Positions 8,544 to 17,615 of a stretch of DNA of 64,000 bases are shown piece by piece. The stretch comes from Natrinema amylolyticus_A (GTDB taxonomy: Archaea; Halobacteriota; Halobacteria; Halobacteriales; Natrialbaceae). The position numbers and the translations under genes were made by a program. Each line of letters starts with the position of its first letter. The first letter of the stretch is position 1. The stretch spans positions 62,001 through 126,000 of the forward strand of contig NZ_JBHUDI010000008.1 of NCBI RefSeq assembly GCF_042678045.1, in the 5' to 3' direction. The notes below the pieces were generated by a model. The model saw only the letters and a program-made list of their open reading frames with translations. It was not told the DNA's origin and did no database searches.

Positions 8544-8810
8544 ATGCCGTCGCCACACTCGCTCTTTCGGACGGTCGTCGATGCAAACGTACCGCGTCAG
8601 ACCCGAAAGACTGCCATCGATGAGCTTGCCACGGCGGAGGCAACGACGCAACTCCGGGTCATCGCAGTCACGAGCGGGCTCGCCGGCCCGTATCGCCGGC
8701 AGGCGCTGTCCGCACTCGGCCAGTGTGGGGCAACCGATATGCTCGAGCGACTCGCTGACGACTCGAGCCTTCACCGCTCTCTTCGGAAACAGGCCAAAGT
8801 GTTAGCGTAG
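8544..8810 (+). CDS. Small helical hypothetical protein, HEAT-like
   Basis: An 88-aa protein directly downstream of the COG0523 GTPase. It looks like two HEAT-type helical repeats: QTRKTAIDELATAEATTQLRV-like and YRRQALSALGQCGATDMLERL-like units, each an antiparallel helix pair. No catalytic motif is visible. Position suggests a partner or regulator of the metallochaperone, but that is inference. Confidence 0.65.
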   Translation: MPSPHSLFRTVVDANVPRQTRKTAIDELATAEATTQLRVIAVTSGLAGPYRRQALSALGQCGATDMLERLADDSSLHRSLRKQAKVLA

Positions 8811-8903
8811 TCATACTTACTGCGACTTTCTTTTGTCGTGTCGTAGCTGGTTAGTCTGCAGACAGCATTCGCTGCACCGCCACAGCCGAGAGAACACGTG
8901 AGG

Positions 8904-9016
8904 TAATACTGCCGGACAAAACGGTTCATACATCGATCGCACTCGAGACGCTGTCGCCGACGGCGACAGCCGCCGGGACGCGATCGAGCATTCACTGACT
9001 TTTGTCCGGTAGTATA
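8904..9016. repeat. Palindromic repeat, family A, copy 2
   Basis: About 113 bp. The outer arms are ATACTGCCGGACAAAA and TTTTGTCCGGTAGTAT, complementary over 16 bases apart from one central mismatch. An inner perfect stem (CTGTCGCC / GGCGACAG) lies near the centre. It has the same layout as the copy at 3596-3706 and sits between two convergent genes. Confidence 0.75.
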
Positions 9017-9034
9017 CGCATCACTGACACAGCG

Positions 9035-10282
9035 TCACCCGAGATGTGCAGGTTCAGATGCGGTTCGGCGCTGCCCCCGCGACTCTGAACAGCCGGTGAG
9101 GAGTCGCTCAGCAACTCGCCGCGCACCGATGACGTTCCGAGCCAGGGGTCCGACCGTCGTCTCCGCGAGCATTCCCGAGACAGACACCCTCGAGTCGGCA
9201 CCGTCAGTTCGTCGCCAGGCGAGTGTCCGATCGTTGAGGACGGGAAAGCCGTTTGCACCGCGCTCGAGACCGAGCGTCTCGGCGACCTGGCTGACCAGCG
9301 GATGATCGGGTGCCGGCTCGAGGCCCGTCGCGAGCAGGACCTGGACGGTCGCTGTGGACCGCCCATCGGCAAACCGGACGAGCAAGCCATCACCGGTGGC
9401 GTGAGCACACGAAATCTCGCCGATTCGAACCGCGAGGTCGCCACGGTTGCAGGCATCGGTCAGTCGGTCCATGACGTAGGGAGGAATCGTCGCGTCGTTC
9501 CTGACGTTCCGAATTCGGTCGTGTCGCGCCTGAGAACCAGCCGGGAGCGTGTGGATATGGGTCTCGATATGACCCCAGTTAATCCACTGGGGGTCGGCCT
9601 CCGGGAGTGCTGTCTCCAGGTCGTGGCGAGAGAGCAGCGTGACGTGTGTCTGTTCCGCGAAGCGACACGCGAGCTGTGCAGCCGTAATGCCGCCACCGAC
9701 GACGATCGTCCGGCCATCAAACGCTGTCGCCGCCGTCGGATCGAACCCTTCCTCCCAGACGTGGGTGAGGGCCGCGTCGTCTGGCATGGGAGTCGTCCAC
9801 TCCGGGTACGTCGGTTGCGGGCCGAGACCGAGAGCAAGAACGACACGACGAGTGTCAAACGCCCTCTCGTCCGTCTCGACCCGCAGGGACTCCCCGTGGT
9901 CCGGCTCCGTAATCGCACTCACTGTTCCCTGAACGTGACAGTCCGCAAGGTCGCGACGGTCGATGACGTATCTGGCATGATCGAGAAAGAGCTCGAGGGT
10001 GGGCCGGTTCGGATAGTCCTCAGTTGCGACGAGTTCGTCCCCCCGACCGTGTCCCGTTGCGAACGTCTCGAGCGAGAACGGTTCGGTGTCGATGTGATGG
10101 ACGAACGACGACCGGAGCGTCCGCATGCCACACTGTCGTGCTTTGGTGGCAAACGATGCGAGCAACGCATCGCGGGGATCGACGATCCGGAGTTCGTCGT
10201 GGGTGTAGCCGCCGCTATCGATGAGGTAGTTTGCGAGACAGGTGCCGTGAACGCCGCCGCCGACGATGACGTATTCGTACAT
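9035..10282 (-). CDS. FAD/NAD(P)-dependent oxidoreductase of the zinc-transport cluster
   Basis: A 415-aa flavoprotein with an N-terminal dinucleotide-binding GGGVHGTCLA, and a second nucleotide site VVGGGITAAQLACRFAE near residue 190. RQCGMRTLRSSFVHHIDTEP and LLATGLEPAP are typical of the SidA/lysine-N-hydroxylase-like FAD/NAD(P)-binding group. It is the last gene behind znuB (36-base gap). Substrate is unknown. One possibility is synthesis or modification of a metallophore or a metal-sensing redox step; this is speculation. Confidence 0.75.
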   Translation of the reverse strand: MYEYVIVGGGVHGTCLANYLIDSGGYTHDELRIVDPRDALLASFATKARQCGMRTLRSSFVHHIDTEPFSLETFATGHGRGDELVATEDYPNRPTLELFLDHARYVIDRRDLADCHVQGTVSAITEPDHGESLRVETDERAFDTRRVVLALGLGPQPTYPEWTTPMPDDAALTHVWEEGFDPTAATAFDGRTIVVGGGITAAQLACRFAEQTHVTLLSRHDLETALPEADPQWINWGHIETHIHTLPAGSQARHDRIRNVRNDATIPPYVMDRLTDACNRGDLAVRIGEISCAHATGDGLLVRFADGRSTATVQVLLATGLEPAPDHPLVSQVAETLGLERGANGFPVLNDRTLAWRRTDGADSRVSVSGMLAETTVGPLARNVIGARRVAERLLTGCSESRGQRRTASEPAHLG

Positions 10283-10318
10283 TCGATTTCGTCCAATGAT
10301 CGGTGGATCGTCTGTGTG

Positions 10319-11383
10319 CTACTGTTCCTCCTCGCCGCCGTCAGCCTCGAGGGCATCCCTGGAACGGTCGGCTCGACATCGATTCGACGCCCTCAGCGCA
10401 CGAAACGGAGCGTCAGCAGGGAGCTTTCGAGCAATGAGGACGACTGCATACACCGCAATCGCCGTGACGACGATCGAGCCGCCAGCGGCGATACCGTAGA
10501 CGTACGAGAGGGTGACGCCGGCAACTGCCGCGAACTCGGCAGCGAGTATTGCGAGGAGAATCGAGTGCGTGAAACTCCGGGCGACGAGCGCCGCGGCGGC
10601 AACCGGAACGACAAGCATCGCTGCCACGAGGATGACGCCCATTATCTGCATCGCACTGACCACGACCAGCGCCGTGAGAACGACCATGAGTCGTTTGTAG
10701 CGTCTGACACCGAGTCTCGCCGCACGGGCAGCCGTGGCGTCGAAGGTGACGTACAGCAGTGGCCGGTACGCCAGCGTGACAACCCCGCCGACGAGGAGAC
10801 ACATGAAGACGAGATACCCGACGTCTCCTTTCGACACGGTCGCTAGACTCCCGAACAGGTAGGCGTCGATCCCGACGGCGATACCGCCGTCGGTCGCCGT
10901 GATGAGAATGCTTCCGACTGCGAACCCGCCGGTCAATACGATCGCCAGCGACGTGTCGGTGTACGCACCGGCGTATTCGATCAGTAACTCGACGAGCAGT
11001 GCCGTGACGACCGCGACGACGAACGCGGTGAGCAGCGGCGACAGCGACAGCGCGAACGTCGCGTTGAGGAACAGGCCGACGGCGACGCCGGCGAAGGCGG
11101 TGTGTGCGAGCGTATCGCCGATCATCGAGATCTCTCGATGCACGAGGAAGGTGCCGACGAGCGGCCCGATCACGGCGACACAGACGGCGGCGAGGTACGC
11201 TCGCTGCATGTAGGGATAGCCGAGCATCGGGATGCCGAGGCTCTCAGCGAGGACGTCCATCACTGCGCCGTAGCCGTCCTCGAGGAACCACTCGAAGAGG
11301 CCACTCAGTTCCCCGAGGAGCCAGCCGAGCGTTGCCGTACTCTCGACCGTCATCTCAGGGATGGGAGATGGTTGTGGGGTCAT
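10319..11383 (-). CDS. znuB: Metal ABC transporter permease (ZnuB/TroC-like)
   Basis: A 354-aa integral membrane protein of the ABC-3 family, about nine transmembrane helices. The family motif region GDTLAHTAFAGVAVGLFL lies near residue 90, and VSAMQIMGVILVAAMLV near residue 240. It has a 70-residue N-terminal extension and a charged cytoplasmic tail. It follows znuC by 2 bases, in the order znuA-DUF-znuC-znuB on the minus strand. Function is high-affinity uptake of Zn or Mn. Confidence 0.88.
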   Translation of the reverse strand: MTPQPSPIPEMTVESTATLGWLLGELSGLFEWFLEDGYGAVMDVLAESLGIPMLGYPYMQRAYLAAVCVAVIGPLVGTFLVHREISMIGDTLAHTAFAGVAVGLFLNATFALSLSPLLTAFVVAVVTALLVELLIEYAGAYTDTSLAIVLTGGFAVGSILITATDGGIAVGIDAYLFGSLATVSKGDVGYLVFMCLLVGGVVTLAYRPLLYVTFDATAARAARLGVRRYKRLMVVLTALVVVSAMQIMGVILVAAMLVVPVAAAALVARSFTHSILLAILAAEFAAVAGVTLSYVYGIAAGGSIVVTAIAVYAVVLIARKLPADAPFRALRASNRCRADRSRDALEADGGEEEQ

Positions 11384-11385
11384 GG

Positions 11386-12159
11386 TCAGTGGTCGTGGTG
11401 GACGACGTGCTGGTCAGTGCCGTACGCTGCCGCAAGGGCATCGGTCGCGACGAAGTCGTCCGGATCGCCGTCGAAATACAGCCGGCGATTGAGACATGCG
11501 ATCTCGGTCGCGTACGTCGTAACGACACCGATGTCGTGTTCGATGAGGATGATCGTCAGCCCGGTCGCGTTGAGCGTATGAAGGAGATGATAGAACTCCT
11601 CCCGGGACTCCGCGTCCACGCCGACGGTCGGCTCGTCGAGGACCAAGAGATCTGCCTCCGAAGCCAGCGCACGGGCGATGAAAACCCGCTGGCGCTGGCC
11701 ACCGGAGAGCCGGCCGACGCGCCGCGAGGCGAGATCCGTGATGCCGACCCGGTCCATCGCTTCGTCGATCGCGCGGCGGTCCGCCCCCGAAAACCGGCCG
11801 ACGAGTCGATGGGGGTATCGCCCCATCGCGACCGCTTCGCGCACCGTCACCGGCATATCGCGTGCCGTCTCGGTGACGTTCTGTGCGACGTATCCGAGTC
11901 GCTCGCCGTCGGCGAACTCGTGTGCCGGGTCGCCGAAGAGCGTTACCGATCCTGTCTCCGGCCGTTTGAGGCCGAGCATCAGCTCGAGAAGTGTACTCTT
12001 GCCGCTCCCGTTCGGGCCGACCAGGCCGAGAAACGTTCCCGGTTCGACGTCGATCGAGACGTCCTCGAGGACCGGCCGCTCACCGTAGCGAAACGTCACC
12101 CCGTCGACGCTAATGATCGGATCTGCTGGGTGCCGTTCGGTCGCTGTGTCGGGTGTCAT
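11386..12159 (-). CDS. znuC: Metal ABC transporter ATP-binding protein (ZnuC-like)
   Basis: A 257-aa ATPase with Walker A GPNGSGKST, signature RLSGGQRQR, Walker B LLVLDEPTVGVD and switch histidine in IEHDIGVV. The start is the ATG that overlaps the stop of the upstream small gene (ATGA); longer alternatives would extend into it. It pairs with the following permease and the ZnuA-like binding protein. Confidence 0.9.
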   Translation of the reverse strand: MTPDTATERHPADPIISVDGVTFRYGERPVLEDVSIDVEPGTFLGLVGPNGSGKSTLLELMLGLKRPETGSVTLFGDPAHEFADGERLGYVAQNVTETARDMPVTVREAVAMGRYPHRLVGRFSGADRRAIDEAMDRVGITDLASRRVGRLSGGQRQRVFIARALASEADLLVLDEPTVGVDAESREEFYHLLHTLNATGLTIILIEHDIGVVTTYATEIACLNRRLYFDGDPDDFVATDALAAAYGTDQHVVHHDH

Positions 12160-12377
12160 CGCATTTCCTCGAGATCGACGAACGACTCGCCGTGTGCCGT
12201 TATCCATGCTGTCGTCCGATACGGGACGGCCACATCAGGGGGAAAGATGGTACAGGCTGCCTGCGCTCCTGATCCGACGACGACCGCCAGCAGTCCCGAG
12301 CGCGACGGATCGATCGCGCCCGGTGCTGCCGAGCCGGTCCACTTCGGTTCGTGGTCGGTCGAGATTGGGTCACTCAT
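12156..12377 (-). CDS. Small haloarchaeal protein between znuA and znuC (DUF7511-like)
   Basis: 73 aa, overlapping both neighbours by 4 bases, so it is a real translated cistron of the znu operon. The pattern is an N-terminal polar stretch, then CTIFPPDVAVPYRTTAWITA and GESFVDLEEMR, which resembles a short haloarchaeal domain family (DUF7511 by recall). It has no membrane segment and one cysteine. Function is unknown; location suggests a role in metal transport or its control. Confidence 0.65.
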   Translation of the reverse strand: MSDPISTDHEPKWTGSAAPGAIDPSRSGLLAVVVGSGAQAACTIFPPDVAVPYRTTAWITAHGESFVDLEEMR

Positions 12378-13837
12378 CGCGCGTCGAGAGCCTCCGTCAG
12401 CGTTTCGAGATTGATGTTCTCCATGATTTCGACGTACCCCCAGCCGTCATCGGCCCACTCCTGGGTCTGGCCGGGGATCGGCGTCAGTGGGAGCACGTCG
12501 GTCGCATCCGTCTCTTCGACGAGTTGCTCCGCTGCCGTCTGTGATTCGAGCGGGTCCGCACAGACGTACTCGAGATCGTGGTCGGCGATGATCTCCTGGG
12601 CCCGCTCGATGTCCCGTGGTGTGGGCTGGTCGTCCGGGGAGAGACCGGTGAGCGTCTGCACGTCGAAGCCGTATCGCTGTCCGAGATACTGGAAGGCGTC
12701 GTGCCCGGCGACGAACACGACGTCTTTGGACACGTCCTGCAGTTCGGACTGGAACGTCTCGTCGAGTTCGTCCAGTCTGGCGCTGTACGCGTCGGCGTTT
12801 TCGGTGTACGCCGAGGCATTGTCACTATCGACGTCAGCGAAGCTGTCACGGACGGTCTCGACCGCCTGCTTGGCTCGCGTCGGGTCGAGCCAGAAGTGCG
12901 GATCGCGACCGCCAGCGTGGTCGTGATCGTGACCGTCATCGTCGTCTGCGTGTGCTTCCTCGTCATCACCGGCGTGGTCGTGGTCGTCCTCGGTTCCGTG
13001 CTCGTGGTCGTGCTCGCCGTCATCACGAGAGACACCCTCCGCTAGCACTGTGACAGACGACCCGGTGTCACCGGTAAGCTCGAGCGTGACAGTCCCGGTT
13101 TCGGTGTGAACCACGTCGTACGCCTCGATACCGTCGCAGTTCTCGACGCCGTGTGCTTCGTGAACTACGGAGCCAGAAACCGGGCGGACCGCGTCGTGGG
13201 TATCCGTAAAGAACGCATACTCACCGCCCCCATCGGCTTCGAAGGCAACGTAGCCGGTCGCTTCGGGAAGCTCGACGGCGTACGGCTGGTGAGTTTGTGA
13301 GAACGTCGCCGCGTCCGCTGCAGACGGCGCCGCGGTGAGTGGGTCCATGTCGTCGTCTTCCATGTGGCCACACGCGTGAGAGACTGCGTGACTGTCGAGG
13401 GGGTCGTCACTGTGTGCTTCGTCGTGGTCGTGGTCCGCTTCTTCCTCGTGGTCGTGACCGCCCTCGGCGAGGGTTATCCCCTCGCCAACGGCCACCGTTT
13501 GCACGTCGGCACCATCGTCTCGAAGGCTCTGGACGAGGTCGTCAGCCCAGGGCTGGAACCCCTCCGTCCCGTGGATGAACAGATCGGACTCGAGAACCGT
13601 CCCCTGAACCTTCGGGCCCGGTTCCCACCCGTGTCCGTGCTGTCCGATCGGGACGAGCGTCTCTGCGGTAGCAGTGTCGCCCGCGACCTCGTTCGCAAAA
13701 TCACCGAACACGAAAAACGATGACTGGGCTACCGTCCCGTCACTACCGGAATTATCCGAGAGACATCCTGCGATCGTCCCAAACGTGGCTGCTCCAAGGC
13801 CCGTTGCAATAACTCGTCGGCGGGTATGTTGCGACAT
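12374..13837 (-). CDS. znuA: Metal ABC transporter substrate-binding lipoprotein (ZnuA-like) with inserted domain
   Basis: 487 aa, much longer than usual ZnuA (about 310). A Tat-type leader TRRRVIATGLGAATF is followed by the lipobox IAGC. The ligand-binding fold is visible as LVPIGQHGHGWEPGPK, GGRDPHFWLDP and VFVAGHDAFQYL, with metal-binding His residues. Two histidine/acid-rich loops flank an extra domain at about residues 150-265, containing HACGHM and beta-rich sequence. His-rich loops are typical of zinc sensing in ZnuA. It is the first gene of the operon; a palindromic operator lies 20 bases upstream. Confidence 0.88.
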   Translation of the reverse strand: MSQHTRRRVIATGLGAATFGTIAGCLSDNSGSDGTVAQSSFFVFGDFANEVAGDTATAETLVPIGQHGHGWEPGPKVQGTVLESDLFIHGTEGFQPWADDLVQSLRDDGADVQTVAVGEGITLAEGGHDHEEEADHDHDEAHSDDPLDSHAVSHACGHMEDDDMDPLTAAPSAADAATFSQTHQPYAVELPEATGYVAFEADGGGEYAFFTDTHDAVRPVSGSVVHEAHGVENCDGIEAYDVVHTETGTVTLELTGDTGSSVTVLAEGVSRDDGEHDHEHGTEDDHDHAGDDEEAHADDDDGHDHDHAGGRDPHFWLDPTRAKQAVETVRDSFADVDSDNASAYTENADAYSARLDELDETFQSELQDVSKDVVFVAGHDAFQYLGQRYGFDVQTLTGLSPDDQPTPRDIERAQEIIADHDLEYVCADPLESQTAAEQLVEETDATDVLPLTPIPGQTQEWADDGWGYVEIMENINLETLTEALDAR

Positions 13838-13857
13838 CTGTTGCTAAATCTTTGGCC

Positions 13858-13875
13858 ATAGCTAATAATAGCTAT
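13858..13875 (-). promoter_or_regulatory. Palindromic operator upstream of znuA
   Basis: ATAGCTA-N4-TAGCTAT, perfect 7-bp arms, 21 bases upstream of the znuA ATG and just downstream of a TATA-like TTTATTAAG (13892-13900, minus strand). It shares ATAGYTAATAATAG with the COG0523 promoter. Confidence 0.55.
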
Positions 13876-14246
13876 GATAGTGTATAGTCGACTTAATAAA
13901 ATTGGCCAGTATTAGTTGCCGAGTTATCAACAGAGGTGTAAGCCATTGTTACCTTCTTTCGTCGGAGAACTGGTGACCGCCTCGACAGCATCGGGTTCGG
14001 CCTCGCTGCGTTACTGACAAGCCTACCAGCACTCAAACCCGACTGCGATCCACTGGTCAAGAGACATCCCAACGATTGTGATGGTGAGACAGAACGGTCA
14101 GCAGACGCAGTCGACAGCTCGCCGCTCACGCTGTGGACTAACTCGGGGTGTGACAGTTGGAGACACGACGATAACGGTTGTTAATACCACAACGGGGGTG
14201 TCGTCATACTCAGGACTCTTGGTCCGGGCTGACGAAAAGAGAGACA

Positions 14247-14642
14247 ATGCGAACGAGTTTCAATATTCCAGATGAGCTTCTCGAAGAGTTCGACCAGGTC
14301 TGGCAGGACGAAGGGATCGACAATCGGTCACGGGCAGTCCGGGAAGCGATGCAGGAGTACATCGAGTCGCATTCGCAGCTCGAAGAGTTGACCGGAAACG
14401 TGGTTGCACTCGTGGCCTTCGATTATCGGCATCACGAGGTCATAAAGGACCTCCACAGTGTTCAACACGAATATCAAGACGTGATTCTCAATACGAGCCA
14501 TACCCATCAAGGTGAGTGGTGTCTCGAATCCCTATTCTGTCGAGGCACCGTGGAGCGGGTTCGAGAGCTGAGTTATCAGCTTCGGGACTTCGATGGAGTG
14601 CATCGGGTGAAACTCATGGTTCTCCGGGACAGCAATAGGTGA
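14247..14642 (+). CDS. nikR: NikR-like ribbon-helix-helix metal-responsive regulator
   Basis: 131 aa. The N-terminal ribbon-helix-helix is MRTSFNIPDELLEEF with SRAVREAMQEYI; the C-terminal ACT-like sensor has H74, H85, H87 and C92. E. coli NikR uses H76, H87, H89 and C95, so the last spacing is one residue shorter here. It is divergent from znuA and separated by about 400 bp holding the operator, so it is the obvious candidate regulator of this metal locus. The ATG preceded by GAGAGACA is preferred over an upstream start. Confidence 0.82.
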   Translation: MRTSFNIPDELLEEFDQVWQDEGIDNRSRAVREAMQEYIESHSQLEELTGNVVALVAFDYRHHEVIKDLHSVQHEYQDVILNTSHTHQGEWCLESLFCRGTVERVRELSYQLRDFDGVHRVKLMVLRDSNR

Positions 14643-14697
14643 ATTCCCACTCGAGACCAATCTGTCACCGGAACGGCCATCTACCGGCCGTATCGTA

Positions 14698-16809
14698 TCA
14701 CGCCGGATTCCGTTGTGTCGTGGTCACTTCAAATCGTGCGCCCCCATCCTCGCTTTCGGTCACATCGACCCTCCAGCCATGGGCTTCGGCGATGCCTTTG
14801 ACGATTGCGAGGCCAAAACCCGTTCCGTCACTCGTCGTCGAGTAGCCGTGATCGAATATTGCCTCGCGTATCGCACGTGGGATCCCAGGTCCGTCATCGG
14901 CGACGTAAAACCCGTCACGGCCCTCGAGCCGGCCGATACGGATCGTCACGTCGTCGCCGCCGTGGACCAGCGCGTTCGAGAGGAGATTCTCGACCAACTG
15001 CCGCAGCCGAGCCTCGTCGCCATCGACGCGATAGTCCGCGAGCGCGATGTCGATGGTCGCGTGGTCACTCGGAATCGTCTCACAGACCGACTCGAGTAGC
15101 GTCCGCAAGACGATCGGCTGAGTCTCGTCGACCTGCTGGCCGTTGCGTGCGAGCATCAGCAGATCGTCGATGAGCGCGTTCATCCGTTTGTGAGCAGCCT
15201 CGACACGATCGAAATCGTCCGATGCACCGCTCTCACGGCCAAGTTCGAGCGCGGCCTGGGCGACTGTCAGTGGGTTCCGGAGGTCGTGACTGACGACGGA
15301 GGCGAACTCCTCGAGACGAGCGTTGGACCGCTGGAGTTCGCGTTCGCGTTCTTTGCGCTCTGTGATGTCCTGAAACGCGCCGCGGGCACCGATAAGAGTG
15401 CCATCGTCGTCTTCCCACGGCGTTCCCAGCGTTCGAACCCAGCGTTGCTCATCAGTGACCGTGACGATCCGTAGCTCCAGATCGTAGCCCTCTCCTGTCG
15501 TCTGCAATCGTTCGAACGCTTCGGTGATCGTCGCTCTGTCACGCGGGTGATAGAAGTCGATGCCGTCCTCGGTCGTCGGCTCGTACTCGGCTGGCAGTCC
15601 GTGAATGCGATAGACTTCGTCCGTCCATCGCATCGTCTCCGTCCGGAAATCGACTTCCCAGCCGCCGATATCCGCGACGGTCTGGATCTGTCTGAGAAAC
15701 TCCCGCTTTTGCTCGAGTTCCTGGGCTCGCCGTTTGTGTTCGGTGATGTTTCGTCCTTCGGTGACGAGTAGGACGACCTCGTCCCGTTCGTCCGTGATCG
15801 GTCGAATCGAGAAGTCGATGATAACGGTTTCATCGGCACCCTGTACTTCGACGTCGTAGCGGACGAACTCGCCAGTTGCAGCCGACCTGACGGCGTCTTT
15901 CAGCTGCGTCTGCGTGCGCTCGTCTAACTGCCACCAGTACGTGTCCCATATCGGCTGGCCGATGACCGCCTCACGCTCGAGCCCGCCGAATTCGAGCGCG
16001 GATTCGTTGGCCTCGAGCAGTATCCCGTCGGTGTCCATCAACCCGATATACTGGTACGTCTGGTTGAATATGGCGTCGTACCGGCGTTCACGATCTCTCT
16101 GCGCGGAGATATTACGCGTCGCTCCGACGAGTTTCTCGACGGAGCCATCGATGATAACGGGGGCAATCCGCGTCTCCCAGTAGGGCCCTTCGTTGGGAAC
16201 CGAGACGAGTTCTTCGTATTCGATCGGTTCACGCCGGGCGACACACTCGCGGTACTTCTCGAGAATCATCGCCCCCTCTTCGAGACCGAAGACGTCTCGT
16301 AACCCCCGTCCACTGAGTTCGTCGCTGGTAAGCCCCGTATGGCGTTCGTAGGCAGGATTGACGCGTTCGAGCCGGAACTCGTCTTCGCCCTCGTCGAGAT
16401 CGATGAGAAAGAGCGCATCCTGTGTGTTCTCGAACAACGTTTCCGCGAGTTCGACTCGTTCCTCGTGTACCTTGCGCGCAGTGATTTCGCGGGCAAGTAT
16501 CGTGAGACCGTCCCCAGCGGCGTACATAGTCACTTCGATCCACACGTCGACCGGCTCGCGGAGTCGCGTTTCGAACGAGTGTGTGTCCTGTGTTTCGATG
16601 GCGTCCCGGCAGTGTGACTCGAACGCGGCCCCGCGAAAAGCTTGAACGGCGTCCCACACGATTTCACCTTCGATGTCAGCGGCTGAGATGCCAGTCCACT
16701 CAGCTATCCGTTCGTTCCAGTACGTAACGCGTCCCTCGGTATCCACTGCACAGCACGCATCCGAGATCCGCTCGATCAGGTGCTCGTATTTCGCTCGGTC
16801 ATCAATCAT
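14698..16809 (-). CDS. Multi-PAS sensor histidine kinase
   Basis: 703 aa and soluble. Four PAS domains start near residues 5, 140, 260 and 390; the last two have PAC-like extensions. HisKA carries the phospho-accepting His in VVSHDLRNPL (about residue 505). HATPase has the N-box ENLLSNALVHG, G1 VADDGPGIP and G2 GTGFGLAIVKG. No transmembrane segment is seen, so it should sense a cytoplasmic cue such as redox or a ligand. A response regulator lies 800 bp downstream on the same strand; they may be partners. Confidence 0.9.
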   Translation of the reverse strand: MIDDRAKYEHLIERISDACCAVDTEGRVTYWNERIAEWTGISAADIEGEIVWDAVQAFRGAAFESHCRDAIETQDTHSFETRLREPVDVWIEVTMYAAGDGLTILAREITARKVHEERVELAETLFENTQDALFLIDLDEGEDEFRLERVNPAYERHTGLTSDELSGRGLRDVFGLEEGAMILEKYRECVARREPIEYEELVSVPNEGPYWETRIAPVIIDGSVEKLVGATRNISAQRDRERRYDAIFNQTYQYIGLMDTDGILLEANESALEFGGLEREAVIGQPIWDTYWWQLDERTQTQLKDAVRSAATGEFVRYDVEVQGADETVIIDFSIRPITDERDEVVLLVTEGRNITEHKRRAQELEQKREFLRQIQTVADIGGWEVDFRTETMRWTDEVYRIHGLPAEYEPTTEDGIDFYHPRDRATITEAFERLQTTGEGYDLELRIVTVTDEQRWVRTLGTPWEDDDGTLIGARGAFQDITERKERERELQRSNARLEEFASVVSHDLRNPLTVAQAALELGRESGASDDFDRVEAAHKRMNALIDDLLMLARNGQQVDETQPIVLRTLLESVCETIPSDHATIDIALADYRVDGDEARLRQLVENLLSNALVHGGDDVTIRIGRLEGRDGFYVADDGPGIPRAIREAIFDHGYSTTSDGTGFGLAIVKGIAEAHGWRVDVTESEDGGARFEVTTTQRNPA

Positions 16810-17615
16810 GTAAACTACCCCGACCTACTCGCTCCCTCCCACCTTGCGGCGGTCGGTCACTCCTTGAGGACGGGACTTTACCGCAACGACATTGTGCCCC
16901 GTGACCCCATGCGTGGACGCGGCCCGGCTTCCTTTTACCATCCACGGAGTGGGCAACGGGCCGGAGTCGTTGCTGCGGCCCGCACTTACCGAACCCGTTT
17001 CGTGGATTGTCCCGCCGATTTAATTCCCGGTGTTCTCTCGCTCTACCCCAAAATGGGGACGGAGAGGCCAGTGGCGTCACGTTCGCGGTCGTCGTTCCCG
17101 AGTATAGGGTACGGTACTCCCGCACCACAGGAGCCAGTTTACTGGTGGCTCCTATCGCCCCCGACGTGTGCAAGGGCGACAGTAACACGGGGAACGTTGC
17201 CGAGTGTATTAATCTTGTACGAACGCGCTTCCTCTCCTCCCTACTCGCGTCTCCGACGCTCGTTGAGGAAGGAGTCTCCGCGCTACAGCGTGCTGAATAG
17301 TGTCGTCCGACGGCGTTTTCGAGACATCGTGGTGGAACTGCGTTCCGGCCGGTTCCGGGCGATCGGTGGAAAACGGTCGCACCCCATGTGGCGGCGCCGG
17401 CGATCTGCTTGTCGTCTTTGATTCGTGCAACCGACTTGAAACGGACATCGTCGGTCACACAGCGATCAGAAACTGCACGTTCACGAGAGGGCGCGAACAT
17501 ACGCTTTCGGGACGCGTTTTCGGCGTGCATTCGTGACTGAAAGATCGTCTTGCTAGCGAGCCGGGATAGCCGATCCGCGACCGGCTGACGCGCCCGGTTC
17601 GAGTAGGCGACGGCG
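16810..17615. other. 806-bp gene-free stretch with insertion-sequence-like debris
   Basis: No convincing coding frame on either strand. The part next to the kinase contains GAGCGAGTAGGTCGGGGTAG (minus strand) and an inverted CTCC/GGAG-rich structure. Similar wording (GAGCGAGTA...CGGGG) recurs near 40520-40560. The rest is GC-rich sequence with no recognised product. Confidence 0.5.
17190..17310 (+). mobile_element. Possible IS200/IS605-type right-end relic
   Basis: A segment ending GGAGTCTCCGCGCTACAGCG, with a CGCGCT...AGCGTG hairpin, matches the minus-strand reading at about 37538-37565 (GGAATCTTCGCGCTTCAGCG). Such hairpins occur at the right ends (omega-RNA region) of haloarchaeal TnpB elements. 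No intact tnpB or tnpA is nearby. Identification is by recall and is tentative. Confidence 0.35.

Noticed and set aside
9302..10846. Long open frame on the plus strand (514 codons)
   Set aside because: It is the antisense shadow of the FAD enzyme and znuB; the composition is low-complexity Arg/Asp-rich and has no family motif, while the minus-strand genes have clear ones.
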